A stretch of 64,000 nt of DNA from Lignipirellula cremea. GTDB taxonomy: Bacteria > Planctomycetota > Planctomycetia > Pirellulales > Pirellulaceae. This document shows positions 56,659 to 64,000 of this stretch, in pieces. Where the stretch lies: NCBI RefSeq assembly GCF_007751035.1, contig NZ_CP036433.1:7855001-7919000 (forward strand), in the 5' to 3' direction. The notes beneath the pieces are model-generated. The model had not been told where the DNA came from and did no database searches. It saw nothing but the letters and a program-made list of their open reading frames with translations. Position numbers and translations under genes: made by a program. Within the stretch, counting starts at the first letter, position 1. Every line of letters starts with the position of its first letter.

Positions 56659-59600
56659 CTACTTTTTCTGGAACATCGGGTTCTGCGGATCGCCGCGCGA
56701 CAGCAGATACGCCATCAGATCCAGTAATTCTTCCCGCTCGAGCGTATCAAGCAACCCCTCAGGCATCAGCGACACCTTGGAAGGCAGAATCTCGTCGATC
56801 TGTTTCCGGTCCAGAGAGATCTGATTATTGGGGTCCAGCATGTTAGGGCTGAGGCGGATCGAGTCGCCGGCAAAGTTGACGATACGGCCTGTCACCACCC
56901 GCCCGTCCAGTGTGATGATGTTCACCGCCTGGTACTGGTCGCTGATCGCTTTGTTCGGCTCCAGCACGGATTCCAGAATGTCGCGCGGGCTGAAACGTCC
57001 CGATAAAGCCGTCAAATCGGGGCCGACGGCCCCGCCGCGATTGTCAAAGCGATGGCAGGCGAAACACTTGGCCGCCGCAAACATCTGCCGGCCGTGCTCA
57101 AAGTTGCGATCCTGCAGACCGGCTTCCACCAGCGGGGCCAGTTCCTGCATCGTGTACTTGTGGACAAACGGCCGCGGCTCGCTGGAAAACGGTTCATCGT
57201 TCGCCGGTTTGGCGTCGAGAATCGGCTGCAGTTCAGCCAGTTCGGCAGGCGACAGATGCGCGACTGCGTCCTTTTTGATGTTGTCGACGAACAGCGTGAA
57301 GCTGTTGCCGCCGCGGTAACTGGCCGCTTTGACGAACCACTGGAAGTACGTTTTCTGGAGCGACGGCGTCCAGCCCTGCCGCAAGTGACGCAGCGTTTTG
57401 GCATAGTAAATCTGCTCCTCCTGCGTCGGAGCCTGCTGCATCAGGGCGACCGCTTTCGCCGCCGTCTGCGGAGCCTGCAGATACACCAGCAGCTCGGACA
57501 GGGCAAAGTTCAAGTCGCTGGAAGTCGCGGGAAACCGCGCGTCGAACTGCTCGATCAAATGGGCCCGCTGCGCCGGGGTCGGCGGGCCGATCCGCAAAAA
57601 GGTCAGCGTCAGCACGCGCAAGTGCTCCAGCTGTTGCTGGGGCGAAAGTTTGTCCCAGTCCAGCCGATCCAGGGCGGCCAGAATCGAGGCCCGCGCCAGT
57701 GCCCGGTCCCCCTTGGCTTCCACCTGCAGCTCGTCCCACACGGGCGGCGGCGTGTCGATATCGTTGCCGGTCCCTTTGTCCTGTCGTTCGTACATGCGGG
57801 CCATCGCCATCAGGGCGGCCAGCAGGATCTGCGGCTCGGCTTCTTCCACCGCCAGGCTCCGCCATTCGGCCAGCGGGCGATGCTCGATCGCCGTGCGGGC
57901 GGCAAACCGCAGGAAGCGGTCCGACGATCCCAGGTGCGGCCAGGCGATCTTCACCGCATCGGGGTGATCGCCCACATGGAGCGCTTCCAGCTGCCGACGC
58001 AAGGCCCGGGCTTCCGCTTCTTCTGGCTGATGGGCGTCGACCGGGGCGGTCGACTCGGTTCCCTGGTAGGTCACCCGGTACAGGCCGGACTGCACCCGTC
58101 GTCCGCCAATGGCGAAGTACATGGCGCCGTCGTGCGGATTGATGACGACATCGGTCAGAGGCAACGGCACGCCGGTGACGAAATCTTCCGCCGCGGCCAG
58201 GTACGAGGCTCCCAAAGGCTGGGGCCGCACCGCATACATTTTGCCGTAGGTCCAGTCGCAAATGAACAGCGCGTTCTGATACGCGGCGGGGAATTTGGCG
58301 CCATAGCCGAATGTGACGCCTGTCGGCGAACCGGGGCCGATATTGATCATCGGCGGCACGCTGTCGGCATACGTGACGGGCCATTTGCCGCCGCCGTTAC
58401 GCCAGCCAAACTCAGCTCCGCTGACCACGTGACACACCCGCGTTGGCCGGTACCAGGGCGTATTCCAGTCCCATTCCATGTCGGCGTCGTAGGCGAACAG
58501 CTCGCCGTCGGCGTTAAAGGCCGCGTCAAATTCGTTGCGGAAGCCGACGGCCGCCAGCTCCCAGTTCTTCCCGTCGGGATCCATCCGGGCGATATAACCG
58601 CCTGGCGCCCGGGTGCCGATCATAAAGCCGCGTCCATAAGGACGGGGAAGCAGCAGGTCTTCGTCCCACACCTGCGGCACGCGCGAAGCATCGACTTTGG
58701 TCAGGTCGGTCTTGTTACCGCAGACGATGTACAGCCCTTTGCCGTCGGGAGCAAGCAGCACGGCGTGCGGGCCGTGTTCGGCGGCGCCGCCCGTCAGCTT
58801 GCGGAGCGTTTCCACCTGATCAAGGACGTCGTCGCCGTCGGTGTCGCGCACCCGATAGACGCCGGAGTCGTAGTTGCCGCCCGTGTTGACGACGACGTAC
58901 AGGCTATCGAACGCCCAGAGCAGACCTTGCGCGTCGCCGATCGGTACGTCGATCTTCTCAATCTTTGGTTCCTGCTGCACGCCAATGGGCGGCGGCGTTA
59001 CGCGATACAACGAGCCGTACTGGTCGGAAACAATCAGCCGACCTTTGGGGTCGACGCACATGTTGACCCAGGAGCCTTGCTCTGCTTTGGGGACCGAGTA
59101 CAGCAGCTCGGCGTGAAAGCCTGCGGGCAGCTTGAGCGAGTCGGCGGCAGTGGCGGTCGGCTCCCGCAGCGGAGCGACGGCGGCCAGGGCCACGGCGTCG
59201 ATCTTTTTCCAGGGAGCGTCGCCCAGCTGGGCGATTTCCTGGGGACGGGCCCAGCCGGAATCGTCAAAGCCGACCTGCTGCCAGCCGTCGGCCGGAGTGG
59301 TCGAGGCCCGCCAGGTGCGGTCAGTGACTTCAGTCCGCGACTCGCGCCAGCCGGAGTCCAGGTCGATCCGCAGCAGCACGCCGCCGGGGCCTTTCTTCCC
59401 TTTTTCGGCTTCCACGGCGACCGCCATTTTCGGCTCTTCGCGGATCTTGTCGTTCTGGGAAGTCAGGTTGATAAAGGCCGGTTTTTTTGGGTCGACATGC
59501 GTCAGCACCTGCTCGCCGTTGACCCAGACTTTGACCGCCTGGCTGGTCGCCGCGTAGATGTGGATAGAGCTGATCCCCGTCAGCGGGAACTCTTTCCGCA

Positions 59601-60387
59601 GGTAGACCTTGTCGGCTCCGTCCGGCAGCCAGACCCAGACCGGCTGGGCGTGTTCCGGACGGACGGCCGGCTTTCCTTTGGGCTTTACCGGCGCCTTGGA
59701 CTGCTTGTCGGCGGCGTCGAATTTTTTGAGACGGATGTTCTTGAACTGGGCTTTCATGGCCGGGCCGCGATGCACCTGCAGGCCGATCAGACCGTTCAGG
59801 TCGCGGGCCGATTCCTGCTCGTCGACCAGTTCGATGGTGGTTTCGTCGTCGATCTTGTGCACCAGGCGATTGCCGCGGGCGATGACCGTGAGGGTATGCC
59901 ACTGGGTGACATCGATCGGCTCGACTTTCTCTTTCGACAGCGGGGCGACTTTGGTTTTGCCGTCGGGCGTGACGATCACCTTGTGGCCGCGCTGGGCCAG
60001 GATGCCGCGGCCGCGTTCATCGTAGAGCATGCCGGTGTATTCGGGCTTGCCGTGGATATCGGCCTGGTAACCGCCCAGCGAGTGCTCGCCGACTTCTTTC
60101 ATCAGGGCGCTGCGATACTGCACGCCGGAGTTATTGGCTCCTTCGAGGCGGAACTCCAGCCGCAGTTCAAAGTCAGCCGCTTCCCCGTCCCAGACGAGGA
60201 ACTGGTTGTAGGACAGATGATCGGGGCCGTTGGTCTTCCCAGTGATGGCGCCGTCTTCAACGGACCAGAGTTCGGGGTTCCCTTTCCAGCCGGCTAGATC
60301 GCGGCCGTTAAACAGACGGACGAAGCCATCTTCGGCCGCCGCCGGGGCTGCCAGGGCAAGCAGTAATAAAATCGCCGTCGTTCGCAT
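56659..60387 (-). CDS. DUF1080, membrane-bound dehydrogenase and cytochrome c fusion
   Basis: A 1242-residue secreted protein. After the signal peptide (to about residue 18, AAPAAA-ED) comes a DUF1080 domain (about 20-215), a linker with GH-like jelly-roll piece ([18 protein letters not shown]), then a PVC-type membrane-bound dehydrogenase propeller region (about 400-750) and HEAT-like helices (about 780-1090). The C-terminus is a class I cytochrome c with heme motif CFACH (C1108-H1112; codons 57052-57066), MPEG for the Met axial ligand and a conserved [15 protein letters not shown] end. ATG 60387 has CAGGAG about 10 nt upstream. It probably oxidises a sugar or sugar derivative in the periplasm and passes electrons through its own heme. 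Substrate unknown. Confidence 0.92.
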   Translation of the reverse strand: MRTTAILLLLALAAPAAAEDGFVRLFNGRDLAGWKGNPELWSVEDGAITGKTNGPDHLSYNQFLVWDGEAADFELRLEFRLEGANNSGVQYRSALMKEVGEHSLGGYQADIHGKPEYTGMLYDERGRGILAQRGHKVIVTPDGKTKVAPLSKEKVEPIDVTQWHTLTVIARGNRLVHKIDDETTIELVDEQESARDLNGLIGLQVHRGPAMKAQFKNIRLKKFDAADKQSKAPVKPKGKPAVRPEHAQPVWVWLPDGADKVYLRKEFPLTGISSIHIYAATSQAVKVWVNGEQVLTHVDPKKPAFINLTSQNDKIREEPKMAVAVEAEKGKKGPGGVLLRIDLDSGWRESRTEVTDRTWRASTTPADGWQQVGFDDSGWARPQEIAQLGDAPWKKIDAVALAAVAPLREPTATAADSLKLPAGFHAELLYSVPKAEQGSWVNMCVDPKGRLIVSDQYGSLYRVTPPPIGVQQEPKIEKIDVPIGDAQGLLWAFDSLYVVVNTGGNYDSGVYRVRDTDGDDVLDQVETLRKLTGGAAEHGPHAVLLAPDGKGLYIVCGNKTDLTKVDASRVPQVWDEDLLLPRPYGRGFMIGTRAPGGYIARMDPDGKNWELAAVGFRNEFDAAFNADGELFAYDADMEWDWNTPWYRPTRVCHVVSGAEFGWRNGGGKWPVTYADSVPPMINIGPGSPTGVTFGYGAKFPAAYQNALFICDWTYGKMYAVRPQPLGASYLAAAEDFVTGVPLPLTDVVINPHDGAMYFAIGGRRVQSGLYRVTYQGTESTAPVDAHQPEEAEARALRRQLEALHVGDHPDAVKIAWPHLGSSDRFLRFAARTAIEHRPLAEWRSLAVEEAEPQILLAALMAMARMYERQDKGTGNDIDTPPPVWDELQVEAKGDRALARASILAALDRLDWDKLSPQQQLEHLRVLTLTFLRIGPPTPAQRAHLIEQFDARFPATSSDLNFALSELLVYLQAPQTAAKAVALMQQAPTQEEQIYYAKTLRHLRQGWTPSLQKTYFQWFVKAASYRGGNSFTLFVDNIKKDAVAHLSPAELAELQPILDAKPANDEPFSSEPRPFVHKYTMQELAPLVEAGLQDRNFEHGRQMFAAAKCFACHRFDNRGGAVGPDLTALSGRFSPRDILESVLEPNKAISDQYQAVNIITLDGRVVTGRIVNFAGDSIRLSPNMLDPNNQISLDRKQIDEILPSKVSLMPEGLLDTLEREELLDLMAYLLSRGDPQNPMFQKK

Positions 60388-60568
60388 CACGCCAACGCTC
60401 CTGTGGTAAACCAACGCTCGAACAGCTGCCACCGGCAAGAGGACCGCGACTGGCCAGGGATCCGATCGCCGATCAGATCGCTTCCGCCCAGGGCGAAAGG
60501 AAGCAGCAAGAACCAAAACGGGCATTGTACCGAAGAGAACGCCCGGTTGCCTGCCGCCGGAGACCTTT

Positions 60569-60612
60569 TTCACGCCGCCAGAAGTCGGGATTCACGCCGC
60601 CAGAAGTCGGGA
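60569..60612. repeat. 22-bp perfect tandem duplication
   Basis: The 22-bp unit starting TTCACGCCGCCAGAAGTCGG occurs twice in a row (60569-60590 and 60591-60612), just before the small protein gene stop. Confidence 0.9.
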
Positions 60613-60628
60613 CCGCGGGCCGGCCAGA

Positions 60629-60904
60629 TCACTCGTCGGAGGAGAAGTCGTCCATCAGGTCGTCAAAGAAGTCGTCGTTGCTGGCTTCGGTAGCGGCCGC
60701 TTCCTGCTTCTGATCGAACCGCTTGCGCGCCCGGCGCAGCGCTTCGTTAATGGCCGTTTCACTGGCGCCGTGCTTCTGGAAGAACTTGCGCACGGTTGCT
60801 TCCGAAACGTCTTTCGCCGTTACGACCTTCTGCGTTTTCGCGTCGACCAGCACGAACCGTTCCGCGCCCTCCGCGTCGGTCACTTTGTCAGGATAAAGGT
60901 CCAT
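60629..60904 (-). CDS. Small acidic-tailed hypothetical protein
   Basis: A 91-residue cytoplasmic protein (MDLYPDKVTDAEGAERFVLVDAK...) with a basic helical centre and an acidic C-terminus (DDFFDDLMDDFSSDE). I do not recognise it. ATG 60904 is taken; TTG 60919 is an alternative. It lies on the same strand between the kinase-fold protein and the cytochrome fusion, but gaps are more than 200 bp. The start has no clear ribosome binding site, so support is modest. Confidence 0.6.
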   Translation of the reverse strand: MDLYPDKVTDAEGAERFVLVDAKTQKVVTAKDVSEATVRKFFQKHGASETAINEALRRARKRFDQKQEAAATEASNDDFFDDLMDDFSSDE

Positions 60905-61218
60905 GCGTCGCCAGGGCAAAAGAAGTGTGCGTCAAGGTGCAGACTCCCCTATAATTCAAGCACCGCCCCACGGCAAGTTTTTGGACAAAACGGTGGGAAA
61001 AAGCGGCCGATCAGAAGGAACAATCGGCGGCGCCCCCTCTTCTGTCGCATGGGCGCTCCTGCCCGTTCCTGTTCGACGACGTCCCGCCAGCACTGCCGCG
61101 AATCCGGATAAACGGCCGCTCTGAACTTGCTGCCAGCTGTGACGCCTTTGGCCGCGCGACCGGGAATCCCGGACGGGCAGGAGCGCCCGATCCTACAGAA
61201 GAGGGAGCGCTTCGCAAG
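60905..61218. other. Non-coding region with inverted-repeat element
   Basis: 314 bp between the pseudokinase stop and the small protein start, both on the minus strand. It is mostly an inverted-repeat pair at 61035-61205. Confidence 0.6.
61035..61205. repeat. 171-bp element with 32-bp inverted ends
   Basis: Left end 61035-61066 and right end 61173-61205 are reverse complements with only a few differences, mainly one base and a small 2-bp change near the middle. The most conserved part is GGGCGCTCCTGCCCG. The 106 bp between have no ORF. This could be a MITE or a chromosomal hairpin. Confidence 0.75.
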
Positions 61219-64000
61219 CTATACCCGCTGTAACGCCAGGACGACTTCGTCCATGGACTGGAAGCGGTCGGCGGGGCGCTTGGCGAGCATTTTGCGGCAG
61301 ATCGTGTCGAGGCGATCGGGAATGTTCGGCCGGATGCTGCGGAGACTGGCGACCGGCGAGGTGCGATGGGCCTGGAGCTTTTCGCGGGAGTTCTGCATCG
61401 GGAACAGCGGACGTCCGGTCAGCAGCGTAAAGAGCGAACAGCCTAGCCCATAGATGTCGGCTCGATGGTCGATGCTTTCGCTGTCCTGCCCTTGCTCCGG
61501 CGCCATGTAATTGAGCGAGCCGACGATCTGGCGCCGGGGCGATTCGGCCTGCGGGTAGGCCGTGTCGCCGGCCAGCAGGGCGATTTCCAGGCCGATCACC
61601 CGGGTCAGTCCGGCGTTGTCGATCAGCAGGTTGGCCGGCTTCACGTTCCGATGGTAGATCCCTTTGGCGTGCAGGTACGACAGCCCAACCGCTGCGTGCA
61701 TCACATAACCGACCACATGCGTTATGGGGATCGGATGAAACTGCTTGAGCAGCGTCATCAGGTCAAAGCCCGGGGCGTGCTCCATGACCATATAACGGAT
61801 GCCGTCGTCTTCGCCGCAGCCCAGCATGCGGACCCAGTTGGGATGGCTGAAGTTCGACAGGATTTCAATCTTTCGCTGGAACTTGGGCATGGGCTCCAGC
61901 ACCCGCACCGTTTCCGGCGACAGGATCTGCACCGTGACCGTTTCGCCTGCCGCGGTACGGGCCTTGAACAGATGGTTCTTGCCGCCGCCCGACATCCGCT
62001 CGATCAGCGTAAAGTTGGCGAACCGCGTCGCCTTGGCGAGCGTGGTGAACCGCCGCGCCAGACGCTCGGTGGCCGGATTCACGGGCGGCAGTTTGTCGTC
62101 AGGCATCGTCGACCGCGGACTGTCTTCCGCCGGTAACGGCGGACCGGCAGGCGGCGTTTCGGATCGCGGCGGCAAGGACAATTGCGTGGTCCGGCCGACA
62201 ACGTGGGAGGGCGGGGCGCCAGCGGCAGGACCATTTCCGCTGACTGCTTTGGCGACGGCCGGCTGCGGGTCGGCGGCAGGGACAATCTCCGGCGCCGATT
62301 CATAATGCGTATCGTTGTCCGGCGGGGGACTGCTGAGCAACGAGGCGATCCGCGGCGGCGCATCAAACTCTTCTTCGAGCGACGCTTTCTGCGCGCGACG
62401 GGCCTCTTCCTCTTCCGATAGACGGGATTGCACCTGGGCCGACAGCGGGATTTCCGGAGAAGCAACGACCGGCAGCGGAGGAGCAACGTCGTCGGGCGCC
62501 GTTTGACGCACCAGCACGCCCTCGACCGGCGCCGCCGCGCGACTCGCTTCCCGCGCGCTGGCCTCAGACAGCTGCGATTCCGCCTGGGACAACAGCGACT
62601 CCAGCTGAATCTGGCGGGACTGCAGACGGTCGTTTTCCGCCTGGGCTGCGGCCGCCTCCTGGCGAACCTGGTCGAGCTGGGTCTGGGCCGCCTCCTGTTC
62701 CGCCAGCCGGGTCGTCTCCGCTGCGGCCAGTTTGCCTTCCTTCGTCTGCAGGCGAGCGTCGAGCGCGGCGTAAGCCGCCGACTGCTCCGAAAGTTCCTGC
62801 TGCAGGCGGGCCTGGGCGGCCGTCAGCTCTTTGTTCTGCTGTTCCAGCGATTGCCGTTGTTGCTGGCTGGCCGCGGTCGCTTCCTCCCAGGACTGCCGGG
62901 CCGTCGCCAGGTTTTGCTGATGCTCCTCACGAGCCGTTTCGGCCGTACGCTGGGCCGTTTCGGCCGCCTGACGGGAGGCTTCGGTCGCCTGCTGCCGCTC
63001 GTTTAACGCAGCCAGTTCCTGCTGCAGGGCGACCAGCTCCTGCTGTTGCGACACCTGCGCTTGCTGTTGCGATTCGCGCTCTTGTTGCTGGGTCGCAAGC
63101 TGCTGCTGGAGCGACTGGATCTCTTGCTGTTGCGAGGTGATCTCTTGCTGCTGGCGACGGTGCTGGTCGGTGGCGAACTGCTCCTGGCTGCCGGCCGCTT
63201 CCTCGAGCAGCTGGCTTGAGGCCGTGAGCTCGCGCGTCAGACGTTCCCGCTCCGCCTGCCAGGCGGCGGCCGCTTGCCGATGCTCTTCTTCCTGCGTCGC
63301 CCAGGTTTGTTCCCGGTGCGTCCAGCGCTGGGCGAGGTCGGCTTGTTCGGTCGCCTGGTCGGCCTGTTGCTGCAGCAGGGCCGCGTGCTGCTGTTTCAGC
63401 TCCTGCTGTTCCTGCTGCAGGGTTGCCAGTTCCTGCTGCAGCGACAGCTGCTCCTGTTCCGCCTGGGCCAGCTGGGCGGCGGCCTGCGTTTGTTCGGCTT
63501 GCCAGTTATCGTGCTGTTCCTGCAGGGCGACGGCCTGGGCGGCTTGCGGTTCCAGATCGGCCAGTCGCGACAGGAAGCCTTGCTGTTTCTGTTCCTGCTG
63601 CGACAGCGCGGCCTGCAGCTGTTCGACCTCCAACAGGGCCGACGTACAGCGTGCTTCGCTTTGCTCCTGGGCGGCGGCGGTAGCGGCCAGGGCCTCTTCC
63701 TGCTTTTTGATGTCGGCGGCCTGGACGGCCAGCTGCTTTTTGAGTTCCTGTTCCTGCTCGCGGAAGGACTGCTCTTCTGCCGCGGCCTGGTTGCGCTGGG
63801 AAGCCAGTTCGGCGGCGACTTTTTCGGCGTCAGCGGTCGCAGCGGCGGCCGCTTCCCGCAGCGGGACGAGAGCCTGCTCGTATTCGTCGGCCTGCAGCTG
63901 GAGCAGTTGCTCGGACTCGGCCTGGGCAGCGGCGGCCTGCTCCTTGGCTGCTTTCAGATCCTGCTGCAGGGATGCGAGCTGGGCCTGCTGGGCCGTCTGT
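61219..64000 (-). CDS. Coiled-coil pseudokinase (5' end outside window)
   Basis: Open across the right edge (no start within 927 codons). The N-terminal part seen is an extremely Gln/Glu/Ala-rich coiled coil of about 500 residues (repeats like QQQEL, EEQRQ). After a Pro-rich linker comes a Ser/Thr-kinase fold (about the last 270 residues), with GGGKNHLFKA for the Gly loop and APEQ and DIYGLGCSLFTLLTG intact. Three catalytic residues are missing: the VAIK Lys is Gln (61927-61929), HRD Asp is Asn in YHRNVKPANLL (61645-61647), and DFG reads GLE (61585-61593). It should therefore bind or scaffold, not phosphorylate. Confidence 0.9.
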   Translation of the reverse strand, partial: QTAQQAQLASLQQDLKAAKEQAAAAQAESEQLLQLQADEYEQALVPLREAAAAATADAEKVAAELASQRNQAAAEEQSFREQEQELKKQLAVQAADIKKQEEALAATAAAQEQSEARCTSALLEVEQLQAALSQQEQKQQGFLSRLADLEPQAAQAVALQEQHDNWQAEQTQAAAQLAQAEQEQLSLQQELATLQQEQQELKQQHAALLQQQADQATEQADLAQRWTHREQTWATQEEEHRQAAAAWQAERERLTRELTASSQLLEEAAGSQEQFATDQHRRQQQEITSQQQEIQSLQQQLATQQQERESQQQAQVSQQQELVALQQELAALNERQQATEASRQAAETAQRTAETAREEHQQNLATARQSWEEATAASQQQRQSLEQQNKELTAAQARLQQELSEQSAAYAALDARLQTKEGKLAAAETTRLAEQEAAQTQLDQVRQEAAAAQAENDRLQSRQIQLESLLSQAESQLSEASAREASRAAAPVEGVLVRQTAPDDVAPPLPVVASPEIPLSAQVQSRLSEEEEARRAQKASLEEEFDAPPRIASLLSSPPPDNDTHYESAPEIVPAADPQPAVAKAVSGNGPAAGAPPSHVVGRTTQLSLPPRSETPPAGPPLPAEDSPRSTMPDDKLPPVNPATERLARRFTTLAKATRFANFTLIERMSGGGKNHLFKARTAAGETVTVQILSPETVRVLEPMPKFQRKIEILSNFSHPNWVRMLGCGEDDGIRYMVMEHAPGFDLMTLLKQFHPIPITHVVGYVMHAAVGLSYLHAKGIYHRNVKPANLLIDNAGLTRVIGLEIALLAGDTAYPQAESPRRQIVGSLNYMAPEQGQDSESIDHRADIYGLGCSLFTLLTGRPLFPMQNSREKLQAHRTSPVASLRSIRPNIPDRLDTICRKMLAKRPADRFQSMDEVVLALQRV

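Noticed and set aside
57052-60297. 1081-codon open frame antisense to the cytochrome fusion
   Set aside because: Same reason: shadow of a GC-rich gene with no domain or sensible start.

Overview
The window is a continuous stretch of GC-rich bacterial chromosome that most resembles a member of the Planctomycetota, probably of the Pirellula type. The evidence is the gene content: a DUF1559 pseudopilin-like protein, two DUF1080 (sugar-binding or 3-keto-disaccharide hydrolase type) secreted proteins, a 1242-residue DUF1080 / membrane-bound dehydrogenase / cytochrome c fusion, a Gfo/Idh/MocA oxidoreductase with a Tat signal, a DUF2330 protein, an MfnB homologue (a C1-transfer cofactor gene in planctomycetes), a MoxR-DUF58 pair and an OstA/LptD-like outer-membrane protein. 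Many starts are GTG or TTG, and Shine-Dalgarno sites are present only before some genes. I saw no rRNA, tRNA, CRISPR array, phage genes or intact transposase.

Layout. 1-5409, minus strand: an ABC ATPase cut by the left edge, with a large membrane partner, then an ActP-like symporter with its small DUF485 partner. 5755-6096: a small secreted low-complexity protein. 6213-11466, minus: truA, a GT4 glycosyltransferase and an LptD-like protein. 11806-15112, minus: aspartate-semialdehyde dehydrogenase and a membrane-anchored VWA protein. 15113-16058: a long non-coding stretch with tandem repeats. 16059-19743: a degenerate alpha/beta hydrolase, a LysM protein, queE and two small secreted proteins. 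19775-23955: carbon starvation protein CstA and a WD40-LRR fusion. 24136-24849: an AT-richer orphan. 25127-33399: a DUF1573 protein, an NHLRC2-like thioredoxin/NHL protein, a DoxX-like protein with a Gfo/Idh/MocA partner, and a small secreted protein. 33768-37700: a PQQ-type beta-propeller protein, a membrane protein and mfnB. 37719-43418: a DUF2330 protein, a glucose/sorbosone dehydrogenase, moxR and DUF58. 43834-50940: a TIM-barrel epimerase, a sulfite-oxidase-fold/pentapeptide fusion, a zinc-ribbon tail-anchored protein, an NAD-dependent epimerase and a pseudopilin. 51354-56540: a histidine-rich protein, ilvD, a DUF1080 protein, a HAD phosphatase and a thioredoxin-TPR protein. 56659-64000, minus: the DUF1080/dehydrogenase/cytochrome c fusion, a small protein, and a coiled-coil pseudokinase cut by the right edge.

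Most genes are housekeeping or cell-envelope functions in short operons, not one dedicated pathway. The most unusual material is: (1) an intergenic repeat family with two conserved hairpins, five main copies all on the same strand, one showing paired base changes in a stem; (2) a 159-bp MITE-like element with 16-bp perfect inverted ends and a 5-bp target duplication, inserted inside one of those repeats; (3) a kinase-fold protein that has lost all three catalytic signature residues, attached to a very long Gln-rich coiled coil; (4) an alpha/beta-hydrolase without its nucleophile; (5) a molybdopterin oxidoreductase fused to pentapeptide repeats; (6) inverted hexanucleotide arrays and a 171-bp inverted-repeat element in non-coding DNA.
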